31,411 nt of DNA from Chara braunii. Its lineage: Eukaryota > Streptophyta > Charophyceae > Charales > Characeae. Positions 16,339 to 26,807 of the stretch are shown here, piece after piece. Made by a program: the position numbers and the translations under genes. Location of the stretch: NCBI GenBank assembly GCA_003427395.1, contig BFEA01000161.1:1663148-1694558 (forward strand), read 5' to 3'. The notes under the pieces are model-generated. The model saw only the letters and a program-made list of their open reading frames with translations. It ran no database searches and was not told the origin of the DNA. Within the stretch, counting starts at the first letter, position 1, and each line of letters opens with the position of its first letter.

Positions 16339-17412
16339 TTGAACCTAGAGCATCTCCAGTTTCTGTCCTCAGTAGGCTTATGGCCGCCATCCGCTCCCCA
16401 TACCTGTATCAGCAACTGGATGTCTGGGCATTCTATTAGCATCCCCCAGAGTAACTCCAGTTGCCGCCCTCAGCGGGTTTTACAGCCACCATCCGGTCCG
16501 CCCACCTCTATCATTACGGGAGCCACTCTGGGCTGTTCTAATCTGACAGTGTTCTCCATGCAGCCTGATGCAGGTAACAGACAAACCTTCGGCCCCCTAA
16601 GGCAACCTCTAATGCAGGTTCCCCAACGATATCCTCCACCAAGGCGCTCTATGTCAACCCAGAGGACCCCAGTGGCAGGAGAGGCGGGAGGTCAATCGGG
16701 GGGCGATCTCTTTGACCGAATGGTTGGGCGATATCTCCAGCTCGAAGCCTACATCGATTGGAGGCGGGCGGACAATGTGATGGGAGTCAGCAAAGCCCTC
16801 TTCATGAATGGCCGAGACCTGCGCTACCTGCTGGAGGATTGGCAGGAAATGGGTGGGATGTGCGAGAGGATGGTAGATACGGAGCTGATCGAGAAGACGG
16901 GTGAGAACGAAATGGATGAGGCGCAGGAAGCGGCGAAGGTAGCAGCGGCAACTCCAACAGCAACTACAGCAGTAACATCAGCATCATCGACAGCGGCGAG
17001 GACAACCGCAGTAATAGAAACAGCAACAACAATAACAAAAACGATAACAACATCATCATCAACTTCAACAATGACAACGGCGGCAGCAGCGGTGATGACA
17101 ACAGCGATGCCAGGAGCAACTACAGCAACTACATCAACGACATCATCAACAACAACAACAACAACAACGAATACAGTCACAATGGCAGCAACAACAACAA
17201 CAACAACAGCAACAGAAAAAATTAAAACAACAACAACAACACAGGCATCGACAAGCACAACGACATCAACAAAGGTAAAGTCAATAGCAACATCAACAGC
17301 AGCACGGTGGAGGAGAATTAGAGGTTTGATTGGGCTGGCAATGTGGGGCCTGGGGTTGAAGGTGCAATTTACCAGTTCCCCCCCCTGTCTACCTGGTGTT
17401 TCAGCATGTTGA
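16339..17412 (+). CDS. Hypothetical protein with trinucleotide-repeat C-terminal half; partial or broken
   Basis: The open frame is 357 codons. Roughly residues 105-205 (about 16,650-16,950) look genuinely coding: varied composition, third positions biased to G/C, and a helix-rich stretch containing DLFDRMVGRYLQLEAYIDW and LRYLLEDWQEMGGMC. I know no family for it. Residues 75-105 are Pro/Gln/Arg-rich. From about 16,940 the DNA is an AAC/AGC-type trinucleotide array, read here as Thr/Ala. In the next frame but one, the array reads as Asn/Ser/Asp-rich with AAC/AAT, GAC/GAT and GGC/GGT alternation and no stop until 17,223, so a frameshift near 16,940 may have switched frames. The first 70 residues and the true start are uncertain; no promoter or splice site is evident. 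Confidence 0.4.
   Translation: MNLEHLQFLSSVGLWPPSAPHTCISNWMSGHSISIPQSNSSCRPQRVLQPPSGPPTSIITGATLGCSNLTVFSMQPDAGNRQTFGPLRQPLMQVPQRYPPPRRSMSTQRTPVAGEAGGQSGGDLFDRMVGRYLQLEAYIDWRRADNVMGVSKALFMNGRDLRYLLEDWQEMGGMCERMVDTELIEKTGENEMDEAQEAAKVAAATPTATTAVTSASSTAARTTAVIETATTITKTITTSSSTSTMTTAAAAVMTTAMPGATTATTSTTSSTTTTTTTNTVTMAATTTTTTATEKIKTTTTTQASTSTTTSTKVKSIATSTAARWRRIRGLIGLAMWGLGLKVQFTSSPPCLPGVSAC
16950..17310. repeat. Imperfect trinucleotide (AAC/ACA) array
   Basis: About 360 bp composed mainly of AAC, AGC, ATC and GAC triplets on the plus strand, with several pure (AAC) runs of six or seven units. Triplet phase is kept almost throughout, which fits origin as a coding microsatellite. The Val-rich minus-strand frame over it is a shadow. 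Confidence 0.8.
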
Positions 17413-17872
17413 TTCGTTTCTCTTTGTTATTCGGCACCGGGTGGGAGTACTAGGATAGATGATATCCCCCTTGTTGATTGGAGTTGGCCGGCCTTCAACT
17501 TCAAATCATGAAGGGGAGTTGATTGCCCCCAAGGGGAGGTAGGTTGTGTAGGGTTTTAAGTTTTGGTTTGATTTCCTTGTTGGGGTGATCTATGAAAATT
17601 CGTTTTGTTAGGATTAAGCTTCATGGGCAGAAGTTCAATCCTTCCCTTGCGCAGGGAAGTAATCAATGTCTCTGCTCTCTTCGGAAATATGGTAGATATT
17701 GCGGAAAGGGTTTCCCTTCATGAGGCATAGGTTGAGATACGGACATAAACAGACTGTATTGGATGCATACCATGATATCTCTACACATCTGATTCACTGT
17801 ATAGGGATACCGGACCTAATTTCCCACAAGCGGTTAACGGGTAACTAAAAATTCAGGAATGAAAATTTTGAA
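17413..17872. other. Gene-free stretch
   Basis: No frame or repeat of note. If the preceding ORF is real, this could hold its 3' UTR, but no polyadenylation motif stands out. Confidence 0.35.
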
Positions 17873-18165
17873 GTGAGAGTTTTGGGCAGTCTGAAAATCC
17901 TGAATGGTCCTGAAGTGGTGAAAGGTCAGAAGACCCTGAAAACTACCTGTTTAGGCAGACTGCATCTTGAAGTGGTGAAGTGAGAGTTTTAGGTAGTCTG
18001 AAAATCCTGAATGGTCCTGAAGTCGTGAAACGTCCGAAGACCCTGAAAACCACTTGTTTAGGCATGTAGCATCCTGAAGTGGTGAAGGGTGTCCTGAAGT
18101 GGTGAAAGGTCCAAAGACCCTGAAAACCACCTATTTAGCCAGGCTGCATCCTGAAGTGATGATGA
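17873..18165. repeat. 107-bp tandem repeat, about 2.7 copies
   Basis: GTGAGAGTTTT starts at 17,873 and 17,980. Both units carry CTGAAAATCCTGAATGG, TCCTGAAGT-G/C-GTGAAA and AAGACCCTGAAAAC. A third, partial unit starts near 18,090. Within units the 14-mer CCTGAAGTGGTGAA recurs, so shorter internal duplication has also occurred. Confidence 0.85.
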
Positions 18166-18294
18166 AAAATACGACTGTTGGTAACCTTCTCTCTGACGTT
18201 TGCTTAAAAAAAAAGACATCCTCTACCGCATGGGCCCCAACACTCCCCCCAGCGGAGTCCCCGGTCAATCCCACCTTTTTTTTATTTAAAAAAC

Positions 18295-18552
18295 GTCCGG
18301 GTTGTTGTAGAGGCCAAGTACCATGCACAGTTTGATCGTCGGAAGTCGTCAGCCATGGCTACCCTGAGGAGACGGGGTTGCCCTTCCCATTCCATCCTCA
18401 CGCCAATACTCGTAGCGCATCCCCTATCCCCACTATCCTACCTGAGTGTGACACACACTCAGGACCATTACCCTACTAGTATCGAGGGGAACTTGGACCG
18501 AACAGTAGTGATAGGCACTAGGGCTAGCAACCCAACTCTGGCGGAAGCATAG
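18295..18552 (+). pseudogene. Fragment of an unknown protein, related to 15,946
   Basis: An 85-codon open frame without its own upstream start reads VRVVVEAKYHAQFDRRK at its beginning and LDRTVVIGTRASNP near its end, then TAG. It is the better preserved of the two copies. The run of T then A before it resembles a poly(A)-type junction or a splice acceptor. Inside is a perfect 10-bp hairpin, CCTGAGTGTG/CACACTCAGG (18,441-18,463), which falls between the two conserved segments and may be an insertion scar. No domain recognised. Confidence 0.4.
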
Positions 18553-18622
18553 TCGAACGAACCTCATCGCACAAGAACTTTCAACGCCAGGCTCAAGCAA
18601 TCACCCACCAGCCCCCTAAGTT

Positions 18623-18790
18623 GATCGACCAGTAACTCACACCCTCAACTCTCCCACCACAGATCTAGTTGCATTTTAAGGCGGGGAGTACTTATCATCC
18701 AGACACCTATCATCATCAGTAGTTGGCCACCAGATCAACCAGTGACTCACGCCCTCAACTCTCCCACCACAGACCCTAGTTGCGTATTTA
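18623..18790. repeat. 110-bp direct repeat
   Basis: GATC-G/A-ACCAGT, then ACTCAC and CCTCAACTCTCCCACCACAG, start at 18,623 and 18,733. Both continue with CTAGTTGC. The second copy runs into the T-rich tail of the next element. Confidence 0.85.
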
Positions 18791-18796
18791 AGATGG

Positions 18797-19115
18797 TTTT
18801 TTTCTTTTTTTTTCTTTTTTGCGAAATAGTCCTTGTGTAAGCCCTCTATCCTGGCGGTGGTAAGAGAACCGTCAGAATTTAGGTCTTATCTGTCGGGCTG
18901 CTCCATCTATTGGTGGGGAGCAGCACCTGCTGGAAACCGGGTCCAGCGTCCTATTGGTACATCTTGTAATACAGAGATTTGTTGTTTGTTTGTTTGATTG
19001 TTTCCTGGACATTTCTCTTGTGATCTCGGGGCTCCGTTTTTCCTTTGGAGCTGCTATGAATACCCATCCCATTTTGGAGCACCCCCTGTCTATTAGCTCA
19101 GTCCTATTCCGCAGC
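18797..19115 (-). mobile_element. Dispersed repeat (family S), long minus-strand copy
   Basis: A T-rich start (T7CT9CT6) is followed by CCTCTATCCTGGCGGTGGTA, GGGCTGCTCCATCTATTGG, GGAAACCGGGTCCAGCG, TACCCATCCCATT and CCTGTCTATTAGCTCAG. All occur in the same order in the 8,658 copy, defining an element of about 320-330 bp. Sense strand is minus. The Cs in the T tract show the tail has begun to decay. Confidence 0.75.
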
Positions 19116-19649
19116 TCCACTGTTCATTGCTACCATATCTGTCCCTTAAAACCCTACACCCTTTGCACCCCATGCATACCCATCCGTGATCTTGAGGCCC
19201 ACAAATTTGAACTGGGTTGTACTATGATGCAGTGCAATGTAATGCAATACAATACTAAATGCAATACAGTGCGATGGAAAACAATTGAACGAGTAAGTGA
19301 AAGTTTTGCCCGTTCGACTGCCTGAGTGGGTGTATGCGCAGCCATTGTGCAGATGAAAGTTTTATGAGTCACGGAGCAGTCTCTGTTGTCGTTTCCAGCA
19401 TCCTCGCTTTATCATGTTATGTTTCCTTCTCTGCTTCCCATCAGTTCGCAGTCGGGCACTTCGTTCCTTCATACTTCCAGTTGTTCTGCACCCGATCATC
19501 ATTGTAGCTTACTGTTGTTCACTCCATCAATTTCTTGCGAAGAGCGGCCCTTGTTGCTTCACTCTACTCGATGCCTGGTCAGGTCTTCATAGGAGTAGAG
19601 TCGCTGTATTTCCAGGGCCGAGGGGGGTGGATGGAAGTGGGGGTGGGAG
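19116..19649. other. Gene-free stretch up to the assembly gap
   Basis: Near 19,225-19,275 GCAATACAA-like words repeat. The last 30 bases before the gap are G-rich (GGGGGGTGG, GTGGGGGTGGGAG). No gene supportable. Confidence 0.4.
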
Positions 19650-19900
19650 NNNNNNNNNNNNNNNNNNNNNNNNNNNNNNNNNNNNNNNNNNNNNNNNNNN
19701 NNNNNNNNNNNNNNNNNNNNNNNNNNNNNNNNNNNNNNNNNNNNNNNNNNNNNNNNNNNNNNNNNNNNNNNNNNNNNNNNNNNNNNNNNNNNNNNNNNNN
19801 NNNNNNNNNNNNNNNNNNNNNNNNNNNNNNNNNNNNNNNNNNNNNNNNNNNNNNNNNNNNNNNNNNNNNNNNNNNNNNNNNNNNNNNNNNNNNNNNNNNN
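19650..19900. other. Assembly gap, 251 N
   Basis: Unknown bases flanked on both sides by G-rich sequence (GGGGGTGGGAG before, GGGTGGGGGGGGTAGGGG after), which is probably why sequencing failed. The true length is not known. Open frames drawn through it have no meaning. Confidence 0.99.
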
Positions 19901-20071
19901 GGGTGGGGGGGGTAGGGGAGGGGAGGCCAATGTATGAGGTGCATTTCGCCCCCCAGTTGGGTCGCGTAAGGGTTGTGAGTCGTTGGTTGCAGGCAAGGGA
20001 GGTTGATCGACAACAGGGCACAGTGTGATCGGCCGTCCTGGCAGTGGGTGGGCAAAGGAGTTCAGAGATCG

Positions 20072-22043
20072 TCATTGCCACCGATATTCCTCTCTCCACC
20101 ATGGCTTCCAATGTAGGTGGTGGTCGACTTGCAGTTCCCCTATCAGTCTTCTGGGGTCAAGCCATATGTCCTGAAACAGGGCACATTGTTGTGCCCTTTG
20201 TGTGTGGTCCGTTGTTGTTTCCAGAGTAGCTTTCAGTTGTTTCCAGACTCTTAGAATGTTCGTTCTTATAGTGTCTATAATGTGTTGTTTAGCCTGGAGG
20301 AAGCCAAAAGTGTGTTCTTTCCTTTCATGAGAGCAATGCGCCCGCCATGCCACCATCATAATTTCCATTCGTGTGTATTTGAACAAGTTCAGTTGGAATG
20401 GAGTCTTCAAAGTCGGAGCTTTAGAGAGGGCACCTAACATAATTGTCATCTGGTCCCATGGGAAGTCAGTGGCTGTAAGAAAGTGTCAGGCTGTCGTCCA
20501 CCACTGTCATATCTGTCTTACCATCGGGCAGTAGAGTAGGCAGTGCTCCAGATCCGCAACCTGCCGTTGCTTGGTGGCGCCACAATAGGAGCAAATGGGC
20601 CATAGTACCCCTCTTTGTTCCAACTGTGATCTGGACACCATCCAATCAGGTGTTGGTAGCCAGCGGTAGATAATCTGCCATTGTAGTGCCCTATGCGATG
20701 TAGGCATTATATCGGTATATCCTAACCATTTAAAGGTGTGCGTGGCTGTTTCGTCTGGGTATGCGTCCCGTTGCCACCGGTGTTCGATAATGTTGGTGGT
20801 GTCGGCTGTTGAGTGAATTTTCCTATAGCAGTTTTTGACCATGAATTTCCAAAACGGTAACGTTTTCCCCCCTCCCCCCATTCCCATTCTGTTGGGTCGC
20901 AAGGGAGTAGGGAGATCGGGGTAAAAGCCTCATAGGCCCACCAACCGTCTTTTTCCTCCCCAAGACTCTGATTCGGATGAGGCTTGACCACGTCATATCC
21001 TCGTCCAGGTCGGGGTTTCTTATCAATTGCGCGAGTCTTGCTCCTGGTAGCTTTGGCTCATACGCTTGGAGTTGTGCTGCCATTGTTGTGTACTTTTTGA
21101 CCCTGTAGGTTGTCATGGGTATGAGGCATGATGTTGCCGTGATCACCCAATTGCCTTTTTGTAGGCTTGGTCCGTGTTTGAGAGCGCATAGCCAAGCTAC
21201 TAGGACAAGATCTTGGAGTTGCTGTAGTTTCTCCTCCAAGTGCTTCGTATTTTTTAGTCGGCCCCCTAGCTTCGCCGTTATTTTCCATGTACCTTGACTG
21301 TTGTCCCACATGTCCCCAATGGTAAATATCCCTTTCTTCACCCATGACAGCCAGTGAGATTGTTGTGCTTTGGAGAAAGGTTGCCCTAGGTGGTTTAGCA
21401 ATTGGGGATTTCCAAACCAGGAATGTCTCCAAATCTCATGCCACCTGGTCGGGGGAAGGCTGTTTCTGTGGGCCTATATCCTCCATAAGGCTATAAGGGA
21501 GGCGCACAACGGGTCATTTATTAAGTCCGCTTTTGTTGTCGTCACATTGTTGTTGTCTGTCCCATTCCTAAAGATTCCAGGGACCGACCAGGCGGGGTTC
21601 GTAAGCCGTCGGAGGGGGTGGACAAGTCTGTTTTCCGGTGTCGGCGGTGAGGGATCAGTTAATTGGATGTAGGCCAAAAGAGCCCATGGGATATCATCGG
21701 CCATCAGCAGTCTGACGATGACTTTGAAGATCAGCGCTTTGATCTGGTCCTCCGGGTCGATGATCGCAAGTCCTCCTTTGCTCCTTGGTTGAGCTATTTG
21801 GGCTCAATCCACCCGTTTGCTGCATTTTTTAAGTTCATGGTCGTTTCTCCATAGTTACGCTGCAATTGCTTTCTTTAGCCGAGTCAATTGTCCGGGTAGC
21901 GGGGCCGAGAAGGCTGTCTTATACCATATGGTTGACAATATTGCGTTATTGATAGCGACCGCCCTGCCTACTAATGAAGTGTGTAAACCCTTTCATTTTG
22001 CCATGGCTTGGATTGCAGTTTTGACCAGTGGGCAGGCCCAAGG

Positions 22044-22044
<1 letters not shown>
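20072..22044 (-). pseudogene. LINE-B: 3' part of a degenerate L1-type LINE ORF2
   Basis: Reading from 22,044 downward, the frame covers the region after the RT core (GRAVAINNAILSTIWYK), a long linker, and then a zf-RVT zinc-binding domain with CSYCG, about ten residues, LEHCLLYC (about 20,530-20,610). The C-terminal tail, with VAWRAHCSHER, ends at 20,072. The RT catalytic core itself is absent. It is dead: stops lie at 21,995, 21,857, 21,806, 21,476, 20,509 and 20,488, and a frameshift occurs in a C-rich run at about 20,868-20,881. Its protein differs from LINE-A, so it is a separate family. No poly(A) end is seen; the 3' end may lie at or beyond the gap. Confidence 0.85.

Positions 22045-22084
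<40 letters not shown>
22045..22084 (-). repeat. Poly(A) tail of LINE-A (T40 on the plus strand)
   Basis: A pure 40-base T run separates the LINE-A 3' UTR (ending GGTGGGGGG on the sense strand) from LINE-B. The purity suggests a recent insertion relative to the T tracts at 13,201 and 18,797, or a collapsed or expanded homopolymer in assembly. Confidence 0.9.
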
Positions 22085-22137
22085 CCCCCCACCAGAAACA
22101 ACAATGTTATGTAGCTGGTTACACCATACGAGTATCA

Positions 22138-25100
22138 TTATTCTCCTTTTTCGTATCCAAACCAACTTATGGGGACGAGGGATAATGATGAGGGTGGGAA
22201 GGGCTCTGTGAACTTTGATAGAGGACGAAGTGGTACTGTTGAATCCACATTTGTCCAATCATGGAATATCAGGCGATAGTCTTTTTGAATTCCTTCGCTA
22301 TACTCTTCTCTGTTCTCTCTCCTCACCCCACTTTCTTTTATCTTTCCAATCGTACCTCCTTGAGATCCCCCAAGCCAAGCGTCACTGAATGATTTGATCT
22401 GTTGCTGGATTTCTTTTTTATTCGTCAGAAATTGATTTTTTTCTTTTACTTTGTCCCATTGAGTTGTGATAACAATTTGCACCTGCAGTTTAATCGACTC
22501 CGTAAAGTCTGGACCATCCATCCTGGCACCTTCCCTTTCAAACGTACAGCGCCGTTGCCAGAGGGCCCAGAGAATGACTCTTCTTCCGGTTATAAATAGG
22601 TTTTGGGAGAAATCGTCTAATTGGTCTGGAGACCATGTCTCGCATAACAGAGCTCTCGAATCCCAAAGCCAGTTCAAGGGGGTATTAAAGGAACTCCAAA
22701 TCCTGTCCCACCAACGCCATAACCAAACTGCACCTGGGCATTGAAGAAAAATGTGTTCGATGGTTTCTGGAATGGTCCTAGATGGGAATGCAGAGGAGCA
22801 TAGTTTGTACCAAGGTAGAGCGATACCCTTCTCTTCCAGTGAGGTCCTATCTATTAGCCAATCATTTGTGGGAAGGCATCTATGGTCGATTTGCCACTGT
22901 AGGGAGACAATTTTTGTCGGTTTGATCTTAATAATTTTGAACTACTTAATACGTCTCAGATCGTCCTTGCTTACATTTAGTTGTTTCATCCACCTGGTTT
23001 CTATTCTATCTTTTAATTTCAGTGTAGGCCTCAACATGCGGTATGTTGATCTAACTGTCATTGAGTGAATATTGCAAGTGTCCTTTCTACGTTTGCCCAA
23101 AGGGACGGTCCAAGACCAATATATGGGATCTGGAGGCAATTTATTGATTGCACATGATGGTTTGAAGACCATCCAGTGGTCTTTGTATTTCAGAACTCTT
23201 ATCCTGAATACTTGGTCAGCATTGAACCATTCGGTTTCCTTAGTTTGACTTTCAGTGAGTCGGTGTTTATGATTGATTGAGAATAAGGAGAGCAAGATTG
23301 ATCCCTCATCATTTACTAATACTACATTTCCCATTTGTTGGGAATTCCCTTGGATGCCCACCCAATCACTTTCTTTAAGTTGGGGACCTTTTCTGAGGAT
23401 TCTTATCCAATCTATCGGGATGGCTTTTGTGATCGTGTCTAGTGATCTTTCTGTTCTCCTGCAGTATCGCAAGTTGGACAAGAGATCAGAAAGAGAGTAC
23501 CAGTCCCGGGTTTCTGGATTCCAGATGTCCCCAATCCTTAGGACCCATTTTTTGACCCAACCTCCCTAGGGGGAATCCATACAATGGAACATCCTTCCTT
23601 GTGAATCAGTCAACCATCTGTTGTTGAAAAGAGGTTGTTGGCAGACCTCCTCCCAACGGTTTGGGGGAATTTTATCTGGTAAGGGTAGTTTGCGCAAGGT
23701 CTTAAGGAGGTAAGACTAAAAGGATCATTTTTAATGTCCATTTTTGTGGCTTGACGATTTGGGTTCACTGGTTGGCTTGAGGGTTGAATTCTACCTTTTG
23801 GAATGGACCAGTGACGATTTTCTAGCCATATCAACGGATTTGTCCCTTCTGGGACTTCAGGGGCTAGTCTCGCTATTTGTTCCTTAGCTAGGGCTGACCA
23901 AGGAGTCTCTAGGTCGAAAAGTAATTTTTTGATCCATTGGATTGAGAGCGCCATGGCTTGAGTGGAAGAGTCTAAGATTCTTAACCTTCCTTTTGCTTTA
24001 GGCTGAATAACTCCTTGTCAGGCAACTCTATTTATGACATTTTTTAAGTTATGATTACCTTTCCATAGATAGGCTGTTATTTGTCTTTGTAGAGGTTTAA
24101 GCGCTGATTTGTCCAGTGACCATATCGCTGACTTGTACCAGAGTGAGGCTAAAATAACATTATTTATGATAAGTGAACGTCCTATAATAGATGTTCATTT
24201 GTCCTTCCAAAGTTCCAATTTGGCGAGAGTTGGTTTAGATATTCATTCGTTGTTTCCTGTTGGTTTTCCATTTGCTGATAGTGAGATCCCAAACACCCTG
24301 ATTGGGGTTTCTGCTGTCAACCAGCTGACATTTGGATACTCTGGAGGTCTGACCCCCTGATGGTGTATCCACCAGCCTTGGGTTTTTGTTCCCCAATTGA
24401 TCTTCATATCAGAAAGGGCGCAGAATTTATCTATAAGACCCTTGATTGCTAACAAATTTTCGTGCGAGGCTTCAACCATCAAGGATAGGTCGTCTGCAAA
24501 CAAGGAACAGATCGGTATGGCTTCTTCTGGGATGTAGCTAACCTGGATACGTTTAATGTCTTTGTTACATCTTAAGTTAGTTGCTAAAGCTTCCATTATG
24601 ATGACAAAAAGAAAGGGGGCGATTGGATCCCCTTGTCTCACCGAACGTTCTAGCTCTATAGGCGGAGCCAGGTTACCGTTTATCATAACCCTAGTTGAAG
24701 AATTAGCTTGTAGGATCTCAGTCCATCTTCTGTAACAAGGGCCAAAGTTAAGCTTTTCTATGCATTTGTTTAAAAATAACCAGTCAACATGATCATAGGC
24801 TTTTTCAAAATCTATGAAAATGAAAGTTGCATTGTGCTTAGATTGTCTAGAGAGTTTAACTAATTCATTAACTAATAAAATATTGTCTTGAATGTTCTTT
24901 TCTTCAATGAAGCCCGTTTGAGTAGGATGAATGATGTCCGTGATGACTTTTAGTATTCGGTTTGCTAGTGCTTTTGCCGCCAGTTTATAAACTACTGTGA
25001 GAAGAGCTATTGGTCTGTAATTACGGATGTTCGCTTTGTCACCTTTTTGATATAATAGAGTCAGAACCCCTTGTCCAACTATTTCTCTCATTGTGTCTGA

Positions 25101-26756
25101 GACCCAGACTGCATGGTAGAAATCCATTAGATCTTGAGCAAGGTAATCCCTCATGGTTTCCCAAAATTCTTTTGGGAGTCCATCAATCCCCGGAGTTTTT
25201 TCCTCCTCCATCATCATCAGGGCAGACCAAATTTCTTCCTTTGTTAGTGGATTTTCAAGCATTGTTCTCTGTTGGTCTATTAAAGTGTTGGTTAGTGGTT
25301 CAAGAAATTATTCAATCTCTTTCACTCTTTGTTCCTTTAGTTTTTGTTTGAATATTGATGTAAAAAGGGTTTTATAAAAGTCTCTTGCTATCTTTGTGCA
25401 CGCCGCTGTAGATGTGACCAGTGAGTATTGGCTTTCTTGAGGGTTCGTGAAGGCTTCAATGATAGTTCTGCCAGTTTTTGCTTTTGCTGTGGCAAAAAAT
25501 CTTGCATTCATCACCCTCTCCACGTTATACCCCTTCAACTCACCTCTAATTCTGATCCCTTGCCAACGGTGCTCCATAAATTTTAATAACTTGGACTCCA
25601 AGTCGCTGATTCTTTTGGTAATCTCATTTAGTTGAGGTTCGTCCACTGAATTTTCTTCTTGTTCTTGAAGTTGGTGTAGTTTTTTTTGCAGATCAAATTC
25701 CTCCCGATGGCGTTGCTCAGCAAGCATTTTTGAATATTCATTGCATTTACGTCCCAAAAACATTAGGCCGTTGTTGAACCATTGTATATCGTCCTTAATT
25801 TGTTCCCTCTGCGCTCTCCAGATGGATCAAACGTCTTGTAGATATACTTTGAAGCGATCAATGCTCAAGAGGGATGTATTTAACTTATAGAAGCCTCTAC
25901 CTTGATCTGTTTTTTTTCTGAAAGAAAGTAGTACTGAAATCATAGCGTGATAAAGGCCAGGGAAGACACTTCGAGGAAAGATCTCTGCTAATTGAAAAAC
26001 TCCTTCTAGTTCTTCTGATAGAAGTATGAGATCAATGCGAGATTTGGATGCATTCATTGTTTGACTCTTCCTAAAACATGTGAATTTACGTTTTATCGAA
26101 AAAAGACGTCTGTATGCATCAAAGAGGTTGAGAGACTGACATAGTCCTTCAATTATTTGTTCATCCCTTTCCACGTACTGTGGACAGGGGGAAGGGATCT
26201 GCCAACGATCCAGCTGTCTGTTTGGTGCTGCATTGAAGTCTCCTGCTATTACCACTGGGATACCGACGGGAAGGCGACCCTTTAGAGATTCAAAGAAGCG
26301 ACTTCTTTCTCTTACATCATTGAGACCGTATACGCATAGGATTGTCACAACTTCAATCTCTAACATTGCTAAGAGGGAAACCCATCTCCCCCCTTCCTTA
26401 TCAGCTTCCCAATAAAGTGGATCAACTCGAGAGTCAGGGGGAAGCCATATTGCTACTCCTGCACTGCCTGGTCTGGGTGCATGTGCCCTGAAGGCCTGAT
26501 GGGGCCAGATCTGTCGATGTGTATGATGGTGGTCTGCATTATCCATCAAGTGTGTTTCCTATACACAGATGACGTCCGGCCATTCCCTGCCTTCCACTCC
26601 TTTTAGTTGCTCATAGATTGCCTGCCGTTTTTGTTGTTTGGCCGATGCTAGTCCATTTACGTTAATTGATCTTAGGTCTAGGTCTGTAGCTCTTTTCAGG
26701 AGTTTTCAATCCTTATTCCTGTTGTATAGCACCTCCAATCCTTTTGTGTCTTCCAT
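22138..26756 (-). pseudogene. LINE-A ORF2: APE endonuclease, reverse transcriptase, zf-RVT; inactivated
   Basis: In a functional LINE this protein nicks target DNA and reverse-transcribes the element's RNA. An ATG at 26,756 opens the frame. Endonuclease motifs: INVNGLAS, ETHL, VVIAGDFNAAPN, SRIDLILLS; the final DH motif reads LYH, so the Asp is lost. RT motifs: NYRPIALLTVVYK, QTGFIEEKNIQDN, FIDFEKAYDHVDW (motif A), RQGDPIAPF (motif B), FADD (motif C, 24,489-24,500). The zinc region ends IEHIFLQC. In-frame stops lie at 26,708, 26,561, 25,829, 25,310, 24,245, 24,197, 24,020, then after a frameshift near 23,705 at 23,568 and 22,944; a second frameshift lies near 22,685. Almost all fit one-step changes from Trp or Gln codons. 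Confidence 0.9.
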
Positions 26757-26807
26757 GGTTTATTTTATTTGTGAAAATGGTGTACGTAGATTGTTTTGCA
26801 AGGTCAA

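Noticed and set aside
16824-17258. Minus-strand Val-rich ORF of 144 codons
   Set aside because: It is the reverse complement of the AAC/ACA triplet array and has no independent support.
19414-20111. Several ORFs spanning the N gap
   Set aside because: Most of their length is unknown sequence.
20507-22677. Treating all minus-strand RT-related ORFs as one LINE
   Set aside because: Two different zf-RVT and C-terminal regions exist, separated by a 40-base poly(A), so at least two elements are present.
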